7,363 bases of DNA from an uncultured Ruminococcus sp. (GTDB taxonomy: Bacteria; Bacillota; Clostridia; Oscillospirales; Ruminococcaceae): contig CAMNAY010000079.1 of assembly GCA_946531975.1 (NCBI GenBank), forward strand, positions 1 through 7,363. Direction: 5' to 3'. The translations under genes were made by a program, and so were the position numbers. Shown one piece after another: positions 1 through 5,869 of this stretch. Below the pieces are notes generated by a model. It had not been told where the DNA came from and did no database searches. It saw nothing but the letters and a program-made list of their open reading frames with translations. How positions within the stretch are numbered: position 1 is the stretch's first letter; each line of letters begins with the position of its first letter.

Positions 1-17
1 TTGAAAGGGTGTGCTGA

Positions 18-1097
18 ATGGCTACTGCTGCACAAAGGCGGATCAAATCCGTCAGTTATGCAAAGTACGGCTATATATTCATTCTGCCGTTCTTCATTGT
101 ATACTTCATTTTTATGCTGTATCCGCTGATTGAGACATTCAGACTCGCGTTCTACGGCAATGGCTTTACCGATGTTGTGGCAAAGAAGGGAATCGGCGGC
201 AATAACTTTGTCGGCCTCGAAAACTTCAAGGCGCTGCTCTTCGGTAACTGTGAAGGCAAATTCTCGAACTTCAACGCAAACCACTCCGTATTCTTCCGCG
301 ATTTTAAGAATACGATCATCATCTGGATCGGCAACTTTATCCCGCAGATTTCTCTGTCCCTGCTGCTTGCAGTTTGGTTTACCGACCTGCGTGTGAAGAT
401 GCCCGGCAAGGGTTTCTTCAAGGTCGTCATGTACATGCCGAATATTATTACAGCGGCTTCTGTTGCCGGTCTGTATTTCGCATTGCTTGGTCCGTCCCAT
501 TACAGCGTTATCAACCTGCTCCTGAAAACAAAGGAAACAGGCGCTGATCCGGTCAAGTGGCTCGAAATGAACTCCGTCTGGCCTGCACGACTGATTATCA
601 TGTTCATCCAGGTCTGGATGTGGTTCGGTAATACCATGATCATGCTGATGTCCGGTATCCAGGGCATCAATGAATCCCTGTTTGAAGCTGCCGAAATCGA
701 CGGCGCAAACTCCTCCCAGACTTTCTGGCGCATTACGCTCCCGCTCCTCAAGACCATTATGGTCTACACCCTGCTGACCTCCATGATCGGCGGTCTCCAG
801 ATGTTCGATATCCCGTATATGCTGAATAAGGGTACCGACCTCAACGGTAACGGTATCATTCAAAGCTGTGAAACGGTTGCGGTATTTATATACAACAAGT
901 TCCACGGCAACGATGCTTCCAGACTGTACGGTATCTCCGGTGCGGCGTCTGTAATTCTGTTCTTTATCACTGCTGTCCTCGGCGCTCTGGTCTTCTATGT
1001 CCAGCGCGATAAGGATGCCATCGAGAAGAACAAGAAGCGTAAGCAGGCGATTAAGGAAGCAAAGCGCAGAGCGAAAGGAGGCGGATTCAGCATATGA
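18..1097 (+). CDS. CUT1-family sugar ABC transporter permease, MalF/UgpA-like
   Basis: This is one of the two membrane-spanning subunits of an ABC importer for a sugar or oligosaccharide. The substrate cannot be read from the sequence. Hydrophobic segments lie at about residues 17-38, 98-120, 136-158, 190-212, 246-266 and 306-328. The cytoplasmic EAA loop that docks on the ATPase is clear at residues 223-242 (EAAEIDGA, then ITLP). The first extracellular loop (about 45-95) is long, and a basic lysine/arginine tail (about 329-353) ends the protein. At 359 residues it is somewhat longer than typical 290-320 residue members. The only two cysteines, C78 and C284, both fall in predicted extracellular loops, and residues 274-285 match an EF-hand calcium loop pattern. 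The ATG at 18 follows AAAGGG (4-9) with 8-nt spacing. A TGA at 15-17 directly before it could end an upstream gene, probably the solute-binding protein. The next permease overlaps by 4 nt. Family assignment is secure; the sugar is unknown. Confidence 0.95.
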   Translation: MATAAQRRIKSVSYAKYGYIFILPFFIVYFIFMLYPLIETFRLAFYGNGFTDVVAKKGIGGNNFVGLENFKALLFGNCEGKFSNFNANHSVFFRDFKNTIIIWIGNFIPQISLSLLLAVWFTDLRVKMPGKGFFKVVMYMPNIITAASVAGLYFALLGPSHYSVINLLLKTKETGADPVKWLEMNSVWPARLIIMFIQVWMWFGNTMIMLMSGIQGINESLFEAAEIDGANSSQTFWRITLPLLKTIMVYTLLTSMIGGLQMFDIPYMLNKGTDLNGNGIIQSCETVAVFIYNKFHGNDASRLYGISGAASVILFFITAVLGALVFYVQRDKDAIEKNKKRKQAIKEAKRRAKGGGFSI

Positions 1098-1981
1098 GCA
1101 AGAAAGTAACATACGCTGATGAGAAAGGCGGCTATCAGACCAAAGTTCTGATTAAGTCCATCATGATCTATATTGTGCTGGTCATTCTGGCATTGGTCTG
1201 CCTTCTGCCGATCTATCTGCTGTTCGTTCAGGCTACCAGAACTTCTGTTGAATCCCTCGAAGGATTTACACTGATTCCTGGCAGCAGCCTGTTCAAGAAC
1301 TTCGATACTCTTCGCAGTAAGTCTTCTTATGCAATGTACCGTCCGCTCATCGGTCTGAAGAACTCCATGATCATCGCACTCTGCTGCGCTGCTCTCACGG
1401 TCTTCTTCTCCGGTATGACTGCTTACGGTCTCGTTGTTTACGATTTCAAGCTGAAGGGTCCGGCATTCGTGTTCATCATCGCTGTTATGATGATCCCGAC
1501 TCAGGTTACATCGCTTGGTTTCACCTCGATGCTGACCAAGTTCCACCTGCTCAACAGCTATATCCCGTTGATTGTACCTGCGATCGCGGCGCCGGCTATT
1601 GTATTCTTTATGAGGCAATACATGCTGTCGTCGTTCCCGCTGGACATCATTGAGGCTGCCCGTATCGACGGCTCCAATGAGTTCCGCACGTTCCTGACCA
1701 TCTCCATTCCGATGATGAAGCCGGCTTTCGCTGTTCAGGCGATCTTCGCTTTCATCCAGAAGTGGAATGACTACTACACACAGTCTCTCGTTATCGTCGG
1801 TGATAAGGACAAGATGACCCTCCCGATGATGGTTAAGGCTGTTATGAACATCAAGAACGACCCGGACTACGGTGCGAACAACTTCGCGGTGTTCTTCTCC
1901 ATTATTCCGGTTACGATCGTGTACATCATCCTCTCCAGATTCATCATCGGCGGTGTCGCTGCCGGCGGTGTCAAGGAGTAA
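1094..1981 (+). CDS. CUT1-family sugar ABC transporter permease, MalG/UgpE-like
   Basis: This is the second permease of the same importer, expected to form a heterodimer with the upstream permease and move substrate delivered by an extracellular binding protein. Its 295 residues fit the MalG-like family. Hydrophobic segments occur at about 20-45, 88-113, 124-145, 155-176, 210-222 (amphipathic) and 264-286. The EAA loop at residues 187-206 starts EAARIDGSNEF and ends SIP. The C-terminus is short and ends in a Gly/Val/Ala-rich stretch common in this family. The start ATG sits in an ATGA overlap with the upstream stop, which indicates translational coupling. A full AAAGGAGG is present at 1074-1081 but with a rather long 12-nt gap. 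No nucleotide-binding subunit follows, and a terminator lies 12 nt after the stop, so the ATPase must be encoded elsewhere; CUT1 systems of Firmicutes often share an MsmX-type ATPase. Codons in both permeases are strongly biased (AAC, TTC, ATC, AAG), which suggests high expression. Confidence 0.95.
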   Translation: MSKKVTYADEKGGYQTKVLIKSIMIYIVLVILALVCLLPIYLLFVQATRTSVESLEGFTLIPGSSLFKNFDTLRSKSSYAMYRPLIGLKNSMIIALCCAALTVFFSGMTAYGLVVYDFKLKGPAFVFIIAVMMIPTQVTSLGFTSMLTKFHLLNSYIPLIVPAIAAPAIVFFMRQYMLSSFPLDIIEAARIDGSNEFRTFLTISIPMMKPAFAVQAIFAFIQKWNDYYTQSLVIVGDKDKMTLPMMVKAVMNIKNDPDYGANNFAVFFSIIPVTIVYIILSRFIIGGVAAGGVKE

Positions 1982-1993
1982 TCGAAGACACAC

Positions 1994-2035
1994 AAAGCAC
2001 AGTACCGACCAGATCGGTACTGTGCTTTTCTTTTT
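1994..2035 (+). terminator. Strong intrinsic terminator after the permease pair
   Basis: A perfect 13-bp stem (AGCACAGTACCGA at 1996-2008 with TCGGTACTGTGCT at 2014-2026) closes a 5-nt loop (CCAGA). It extends by two A-T pairs and runs into a T-rich tract TTTTCTTTTT at 2026-2035. It starts 12 nt after the permease stop. It ends only 2 nt before the ribosome binding site of the next gene, leaving no room for a promoter between them. Confidence 0.93.
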
Positions 2036-2037
2036 AC

Positions 2038-2042
2038 GGAGG
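2038..2042 (+). promoter_or_regulatory. Ribosome binding site with two candidate ATG starts
   Basis: GGAGG at 2038-2042 precedes the tandem ATGATG at 2047-2052. Spacing is 4 nt to the first ATG and 7 nt to the second. The second ATG (2050) has the more usual spacing and may be the real start, which would remove one methionine. The site lies almost directly against the T-tract of the preceding terminator. Confidence 0.7.
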
Positions 2043-2046
2043 TTTT

Positions 2047-2769
2047 ATGATGAACTTTGCCGAGGCGGTCGATGCAGCGGTACAGGATGCCCGCGGAAAG
2101 GGCATCGGTACGCTGAGCGAGAAAACGCTGCATCTGGCACTGAAATATTACTTTGCGCCCGATCCGGAGACGCATGAGCGCCCCGTCGGCGGGTTCATCG
2201 CGGATGCTGTAACAGAAGACGGTGTCATCGAGATTCAAACGCGGGGACTCTCCCGCTTAAAGCCCAAGCTCGACGCCTTTCTTCCGGTGTGTCCGGTCAC
2301 GGTCGTGCATCCGGTCGCAGAGGAAAAATGGCTCCTGCGGGTCGATGAAGCAGGGGAGCTGCTCTCGAAGCGGCGATCCCCGAAGCACGAGAACATCTAT
2401 TCAGCAATGCGCGAGATCTATACACTGCGCGAGTATCTCCTGCATCCGCAGTTTTCTGTCTGCATCTGCCGGCTCAGCCTCGCGGAATATATCCGCGGAA
2501 ACGACCGCCGCAACCGCCAAAAGCTCGACAGAATGCCGCTTGCACTGAAGGACACAGTGAGGCTGCACCTGCCTGCGGATTATGCCGCGCTGCTGCCGGA
2601 TGATCTGCCTGAGCAGTTCACGGTGAGAGATCTGCGGGCGCTGATCGGTGCGAGTGAGATGCATTCCGGAATCTTCGTGAATCTGCTCGCGAAGGTCGGC
2701 TGTCTGGTGCCGTGCGGGATGCGCGGGAGACAGAAGCTCTGGACACGAACGGATCTGTCTCCGAAGTGA
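2047..2769 (+). CDS. Conserved-looking hypothetical protein, possible PD-(D/E)XK-like core plus C-terminal winged helix
   Basis: I cannot assign a function. The N-terminal part has SEKTLH (residues 24-29) in a predicted helix, then GGFIADAV with D53, a short turn, and IEIQTR with E62 and Q64. The order helix-Glu, Asp, Glu-x-Gln resembles the core of PD-(D/E)XK nuclease-like folds with Gln in place of the usual Lys; this is an inference from spacing only. VTVVHPV (84-90) and KWLLRVDEAGE (94-104) look like further strands of an alpha/beta fold. A basic stretch (108-114, KRRSPKH) follows. Residues about 190-234 (FTVRDLRALIGAS, then VNLLAKVGCL and RGRQKLWTR) look like a winged-helix DNA-binding unit. 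There is no signal peptide or membrane segment, so it is probably cytosolic. The last residues (DLSPK) and the stop may derive from the dpaA remnant that continues in the same frame. It has no visible promoter of its own behind the terminator. The coding call is firm; the fold and role are tentative. Confidence 0.85.
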   Translation: MMNFAEAVDAAVQDARGKGIGTLSEKTLHLALKYYFAPDPETHERPVGGFIADAVTEDGVIEIQTRGLSRLKPKLDAFLPVCPVTVVHPVAEEKWLLRVDEAGELLSKRRSPKHENIYSAMREIYTLREYLLHPQFSVCICRLSLAEYIRGNDRRNRQKLDRMPLALKDTVRLHLPADYAALLPDDLPEQFTVRDLRALIGASEMHSGIFVNLLAKVGCLVPCGMRGRQKLWTRTDLSPK

Positions 2770-2922
2770 TCCGGCGTTGACTTTGAAGCCGCATCGCAGC
2801 TCGGCGTTCAGGTGATCTGGGCGCTTTCGCTCCCCGGAAAGCTCTCTCCGGTGACGGCAGGGGAGATCGTTGCCCGAACCGTTCTTGAACTGCACGCGGA
2901 AGGGGGCGGTCAGGATGGCTGA
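2770..2922 (+). pseudogene. dpaA: 3' remnant of dipicolinate synthase subunit A (dpaA/spoVFA)
   Basis: Directly after the TGA at 2767-2769, the same frame stays open for 50 codons to TGA 2920-2922. It encodes GVDFEAASQLGVQV, then ALSLPGKLSPVTAGEIV, then ARTVLELHAEGG. This matches the C-terminal end of DpaA as I recall it: a PGG(T/V)DF strand, a LPG turn, a P-x-TAG helix and a short Glu-rich end. DpaA normally has about 290-300 residues and makes dipicolinate together with DpaB in the mother cell during sporulation. The N-terminal part and the central NAD-binding domain are absent here, and no start codon with a Shine-Dalgarno site precedes the tail, so it cannot encode a working DpaA. Its end overlaps the dpaB start by 8 nt (ATGGCTGA, 2915-2922), the arrangement expected of the original operon. 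The position next to dpaB makes chance resemblance unlikely. A misassembly at about 2745-2770 is the main alternative to a real deletion or replacement. Confidence 0.82.
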
Positions 2923-3496
2923 TCTGCATGGCTGCCGGCTCGGATTTGCTCTGTGCGGTTCATTCTGCAATGCGGCACGCGCTTTGCAGGCGGCTGAAGC
3001 GTGTGTGCGTGCCGGTGCAGAGCTGCTTCCGATTGTCTCTGAGCACTTTGCGGAATTCCGGACGCGGTTCGGTGCGCCCGAAGCCTTCCTCGAACCGCTC
3101 GCTGCAATGAGCAGCGGCGGACTGATTCGCAGCGTGCAGGAGGCGGAACCGATCGGTCCGAAGAATCTGACAGACGCACTGGTCGTCTGCCCCTGCACGG
3201 GCAATCTGCTCGGAAAGCTCGCCAACGGCATCACCGACGGAACGGTTCCCATGGCTGTAAAATCGCATCTGCGCGGCGGAAAGCCCGTGATCCTCTGCAT
3301 CTCGACCAACGACGGGCTCGCTGCCTCTGCGCGCAACATCGGGGATCTGCTCAACCGCCGCCATTATTATTTTGTTCCGTTCGGGCAGGATGACCCGCAA
3401 AGAAAGCCTGCTTCACTTGTTGCGGATTATGCACGCGTGCCGGATACGGTCGCTGCCGCAATGACAGGATATCAGCTCCAGCCGCTTCTGATTTGA
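2915..3496 (+). CDS. dpaB: Dipicolinate synthase subunit B (SpoVFB/DpaB), flavoprotein family
   Basis: This is subunit B of dipicolinate synthase, which with DpaA oxidises the lysine-pathway intermediate to dipicolinic acid, the calcium chelator of the spore core. The 193-residue product has the expected length (about 200). It shows the flavoprotein-family N-terminus RLGFALCGSFCN (8-19), then EAEPIGPKNLTDALVVCPCT (76-95) and GNLLGKLANGITDGTVPMA (96-114). It ends with VILCISTNDGL (125-135), the near-invariant VPFGQDDPQRKP (154-165) and QLQPLL (187-192). I chose ATG 2915 over the in-frame ATG at 2870. The 2915 start has AGGGGG (2901-2906) at 8 nt, overlaps the dpaA remnant by 8 nt as coupled dpaAB genes do, and gives the family N-terminus. 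No frame damage is visible. Its partner gene is only a remnant here and no sporulation promoter is evident upstream, so expression and function are uncertain despite intact sequence. Confidence 0.95.
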   Translation: MADLHGCRLGFALCGSFCNAARALQAAEACVRAGAELLPIVSEHFAEFRTRFGAPEAFLEPLAAMSSGGLIRSVQEAEPIGPKNLTDALVVCPCTGNLLGKLANGITDGTVPMAVKSHLRGGKPVILCISTNDGLAASARNIGDLLNRRHYYFVPFGQDDPQRKPASLVADYARVPDTVAAAMTGYQLQPLLI

Positions 3497-3531
3497 CCCG
3501 CTGAAAATTCCAAAATCCGACCGAAAACCTG

Positions 3532-3560
3532 TTGACGAAAGCGAAAAATTCTGCTATAAT
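3532..3560 (+). promoter_or_regulatory. Near-consensus SigA promoter with extended -10, for the flippase operon
   Basis: TTGACG (3532-3537) and a perfect TATAAT (3555-3560) are separated by exactly 17 nt. The -10 is preceded by TG at 3552-3553, giving the extended form TGCTATAAT. Transcription would start near 3566-3568, leaving a leader of about 35 nt that contains AGAAGG (3585-3590) before ATG 3601. It lies in the 104-nt AT-rich gap after dpaB. No terminator was seen between dpaB and this promoter. Confidence 0.9.
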
Positions 3561-3600
3561 AATAACGTATATCGTTTCTGAAACAGAAGGATTTGTTTGA

Positions 3601-5004
3601 ATGAATAAATATAAAACCTTAGCGGTCAATACCGTGGTTTTTGCGATCGGCAACATCGGCTCCAAGCTGGTCGCATTCCTGCTGACGCGGCTCTATACGG
3701 CCAACCTCGACGACGCCGGCGCATTCAACACCAAGGAAATCCTTGAGATGTGTGCAAACCTGCTGATCCCGGTCGTCAGCTTCTCGATCACGGACGCGAT
3801 CATTCGCTACGGGCTTGACAAGAATTACGAGAAACAGGCGGTGTTCTCGAATGCGGCAGTCGTGCTGATGGGCGGTGCAGGCGGATTCATCCTGCTGTCG
3901 CCGCTGCTGCTGCTGTATAAGGACATCCGATCCTATGTTGTTCTGCTGGTCGGGTATATCCTGATCTCCTGCTTCCGGCAGCTCTCCACACAGTTTGCAC
4001 GCGCCCGGAATTATGTGAAGCTCTATGCAGCGGACGGCATTTTTTGTACGTTTACGCTGTTTATCTTCAATGTGATCTTTATTAAGTGGATGAATCTGGG
4101 CGTCACCGGATTCATGCTCTCGGTCATGCTCTCCGACCTCTGCTCCGGTCTTGCGGTCTGGTCACTTGCCGGACACAGACGGTTCTTCAGCTTCCGGTTT
4201 GTTGACAAAGAGCTGCTCGAAGTCATGCTCCGCTTTTCGATGCCGCTGATCCCGACGGCAATCCTCTGGATCATCACCGGCTTCTCTGACCGTATCTTCA
4301 TCCGGCATATTATGACGCCGACTGATGCGGGCGTGTACGGCGCCGCGACCAAGATCCCGAACCTGATCTCCATGGTCTCGACCATTTTTTATCAGGCGTG
4401 GAATATGAGCGCGATTACCGAGAACAACAAGAAGGGACGCTCACGGTTCTATGCGCGGGTCTATGATGCGTATACGTCGATGCTGTTCCTTGCGGCGGGC
4501 TTCATCATTGCGCTGGATATTCCGTTTTCGCGCTTCCTGATCCCGACGAACAAAGACCCTGCCTACGCAATGGCTTATACCTATACGCCCGTGCTGGTCA
4601 TCGCGGTGCTGATGATGTGCTTCAATCAGTTCCTCTCCAGTGTCTATACGGTCTCGAAGCAGACGCAGAAGAGCCTGTATTCCAGCCTCGTTGCCGCGAT
4701 TCTCAATCTGGTGCTGAACGGCATCCTGATCGTAAAGTTCGGCGTTCACGGCGCAATCGCAGCGACCTTCCTCAGCTATTTCGTATGTTATCTTATCCGG
4801 ATTGTGGACACGCGAAAGCTCATTCCGTTCTATGTCAATCATACGCGGTTCTACGTGAATCTGATTCTGCTGTTTGTGATGTGCTGGCTGGTGCTGCACT
4901 GTCCGGACAAATGGATTCTGCTGGTTCTGATGCTCGGCATCCTGGCGATTATCAATATCCGGTCGCTCCTGATGACTGCAAAACGCATTCTCCGGCGCGG
5001 CTGA
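3601..5004 (+). CDS. Polysaccharide/lipid-linked oligosaccharide flippase, MOP superfamily (Wzx-like)
   Basis: This is a membrane transporter of the polysaccharide-biosynthesis branch of the MOP superfamily. Members of that branch flip lipid-linked glycan precursors across the cytoplasmic membrane for capsule, exopolysaccharide or wall glycan. The 467-residue product is hydrophobic with roughly fourteen predicted membrane helices. Family-like features are the N-terminal helix NTVVFAIGNIGSKLVAFLLT (10-29), DRIFIRHIMTPTDAGVYGAA (230-249) followed by KIPNLI, and the C-terminal-domain signature ILNLVLNGILIVKFGVHGAI (367-386) followed by AATFLSY. A basic end (KRILRRG) is likely cytosolic. ATG 3601 is preceded by AGAAGG with a 10-nt gap. 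It is the first gene after the promoter and lies 31 nt before the next gene. No glycosyltransferase or polymerase gene sits beside it, so this is not a typical capsule locus and the substrate cannot be inferred. A drug/sodium MATE exporter is less likely given the motifs. Confidence 0.9.
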   Translation: MNKYKTLAVNTVVFAIGNIGSKLVAFLLTRLYTANLDDAGAFNTKEILEMCANLLIPVVSFSITDAIIRYGLDKNYEKQAVFSNAAVVLMGGAGGFILLSPLLLLYKDIRSYVVLLVGYILISCFRQLSTQFARARNYVKLYAADGIFCTFTLFIFNVIFIKWMNLGVTGFMLSVMLSDLCSGLAVWSLAGHRRFFSFRFVDKELLEVMLRFSMPLIPTAILWIITGFSDRIFIRHIMTPTDAGVYGAATKIPNLISMVSTIFYQAWNMSAITENNKKGRSRFYARVYDAYTSMLFLAAGFIIALDIPFSRFLIPTNKDPAYAMAYTYTPVLVIAVLMMCFNQFLSSVYTVSKQTQKSLYSSLVAAILNLVLNGILIVKFGVHGAIAATFLSYFVCYLIRIVDTRKLIPFYVNHTRFYVNLILLFVMCWLVLHCPDKWILLVLMLGILAIINIRSLLMTAKRILRRG

Positions 5005-5035
5005 AAACAAATAAAAAACTCGGAGGTACAAAACA

Positions 5036-5467
5036 ATGGATTTTCGTTCTGTTCTGCTCGCAATGCTCCCTGTCGGTCTGACACTGATCTCTTACGCGAT
5101 TGTGCGCGACATGCTCTGGGGCATTCTTCTCGGCAACAAGTCCAAGAAGACCGCACTGCGTCTGAAGGGCGAGGCAAAAGGCTTTGAACGCTTCTCGCAG
5201 ACCTATATGAAGCCGCATCTGACCAAGTATCAGAAGGACTATAAAACATGGATGACCGTGAAGATCGCGCTCGTGATTCTGACTGTGCTTCAGATCGCAG
5301 CCTTTACGACGATGATCCTCATGGATGTGAAGTTCTGGATCGTTGCGGTCATTTGCGGTGTGATCATCCTGTTCAATGTCATCCTGTTTATGATCATGAT
5401 GACAAAAACCGAAAGCTCAACCAACAAGAAGAACACGAAGGGTTCTCCGTGGAAGTTTGAGCAGTAA
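5036..5467 (+). CDS. Hypothetical small membrane protein, three predicted transmembrane helices
   Basis: I do not recognise a family. The 143-residue product has hydrophobic segments at about 5-32, 73-96 and 100-122. A hydrophilic, lysine-rich segment with aromatic residues lies between the first two (33-72, including KGFERFSQTYMKPHLTKYQK). The C-terminal tail is basic and polar (123-143). By the positive-inside rule, the 33-72 segment and the tail are probably cytosolic, which would put the N-terminus outside; this is tentative. A strong CGGAGG at 5021-5026 stands 9 nt before ATG 5036. It lies 31 nt after the flippase and 45 nt before the zinc-ribbon gene with no promoter or terminator between, so it is very likely co-transcribed. 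It could be an accessory to the flippase or an unrelated membrane component. Codon use matches its neighbours. Confidence 0.85.
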   Translation: MDFRSVLLAMLPVGLTLISYAIVRDMLWGILLGNKSKKTALRLKGEAKGFERFSQTYMKPHLTKYQKDYKTWMTVKIALVILTVLQIAAFTTMILMDVKFWIVAVICGVIILFNVILFMIMMTKTESSTNKKNTKGSPWKFEQ

Positions 5468-5512
5468 TTCCCGAAACGCATAGGAAGCCGGTAACAGAAA
5501 GGAGCTAGTTGT

Positions 5513-5869
5513 ATGTTATTTGATGATGAAAACAGAGGCGGAATCCGCGGCGTGCTGGATGCGGCTGCTGAGCGCACCGCAGGTGCCATTCAGGGTTCCA
5601 AGGCAATGATCGAACGCTCCCGCGTCCGTTCTCAGCTCAACGATGCCTACCGCAAATACGGCAAGGCTGCTTACGAAGCATCTGTCAACGGCGTTGATAC
5701 GATGGAAGAACTGAACCGGCTTGCAGACCGGATCTCCGATCTGCGTCATGCGCTGCTCGGTCTCGAACGCAGCCTGCAAAAAGGCGGCACGATCACCTGC
5801 CCGAAGTGCGGACGGCTCAATTCGAGCAATGACGCATACTGTCCGAGCTGCGGCACGGAGCTTCGATGA
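5513..5869 (+). CDS. Small helical protein with C-terminal zinc ribbon
   Basis: The 118-residue product has a long, charged, alanine-rich helical region (about 11-90) likely to form coiled coils. It is followed by a compact zinc ribbon with CPKC (C96, C99) and CPSC (C110, C113), a 10-residue knuckle spacing and a Gly after each pair, as in zinc_ribbon_2-type domains. No signal peptide or membrane segment is seen, so it is probably cytosolic. The role is unknown; such domains can bind nucleic acid or mediate protein contacts. ATG 5513 follows AAAGGAG (5498-5504) at 8-nt spacing. The stop overlaps the start of the methyltransferase gene by ATGA, so the two are translationally coupled. That coupling could hint at a link to rRNA or ribosome work, but this is inference only. 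Confidence 0.9.
   Translation: MLFDDENRGGIRGVLDAAAERTAGAIQGSKAMIERSRVRSQLNDAYRKYGKAAYEASVNGVDTMEELNRLADRISDLRHALLGLERSLQKGGTITCPKCGRLNSSNDAYCPSCGTELR

Noticed and set aside
1946..1972. Direct repeat GGCGGTGTC at the end of the second permease
   Set aside because: It simply encodes the repeated Gly-Gly-Val of the permease C-terminus.
995..1993. Minus-strand open frame of 332 codons covering most of the second permease
   Set aside because: It is antisense to a clear ABC permease. Its translation is Arg/His/Glu/Asp-rich with no domain, a typical mirror of a highly codon-biased gene.
2834..2851. CCGGA...TCCGG small hairpin in the dpaA remnant as a terminator
   Set aside because: The stem is only 5 bp, there is no T-tract, and it lies in coding-like sequence just before dpaB.
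2870..2914. Upstream ATG at 2870 as the start of dpaB
   Set aside because: It would add 15 residues (MPEPFLNCTRKG...) that are an out-of-frame reading of the dpaA tail. The ATG at 2915 has a ribosome binding site and the family N-terminus.
2401..3354. Minus-strand open frame of 317 codons across the hypothetical gene, dpaA remnant and dpaB
   Set aside because: It is antisense to genes with family-level support, has Arg/Ser/Pro-rich low-complexity composition, and carries no recognisable domain.
4441..5031. Minus-strand open frame of 196 codons at the end of the flippase gene
   Set aside because: It is the antisense shadow of a transmembrane protein (His/Gln/Arg/Glu-rich) with no recognisable domain.
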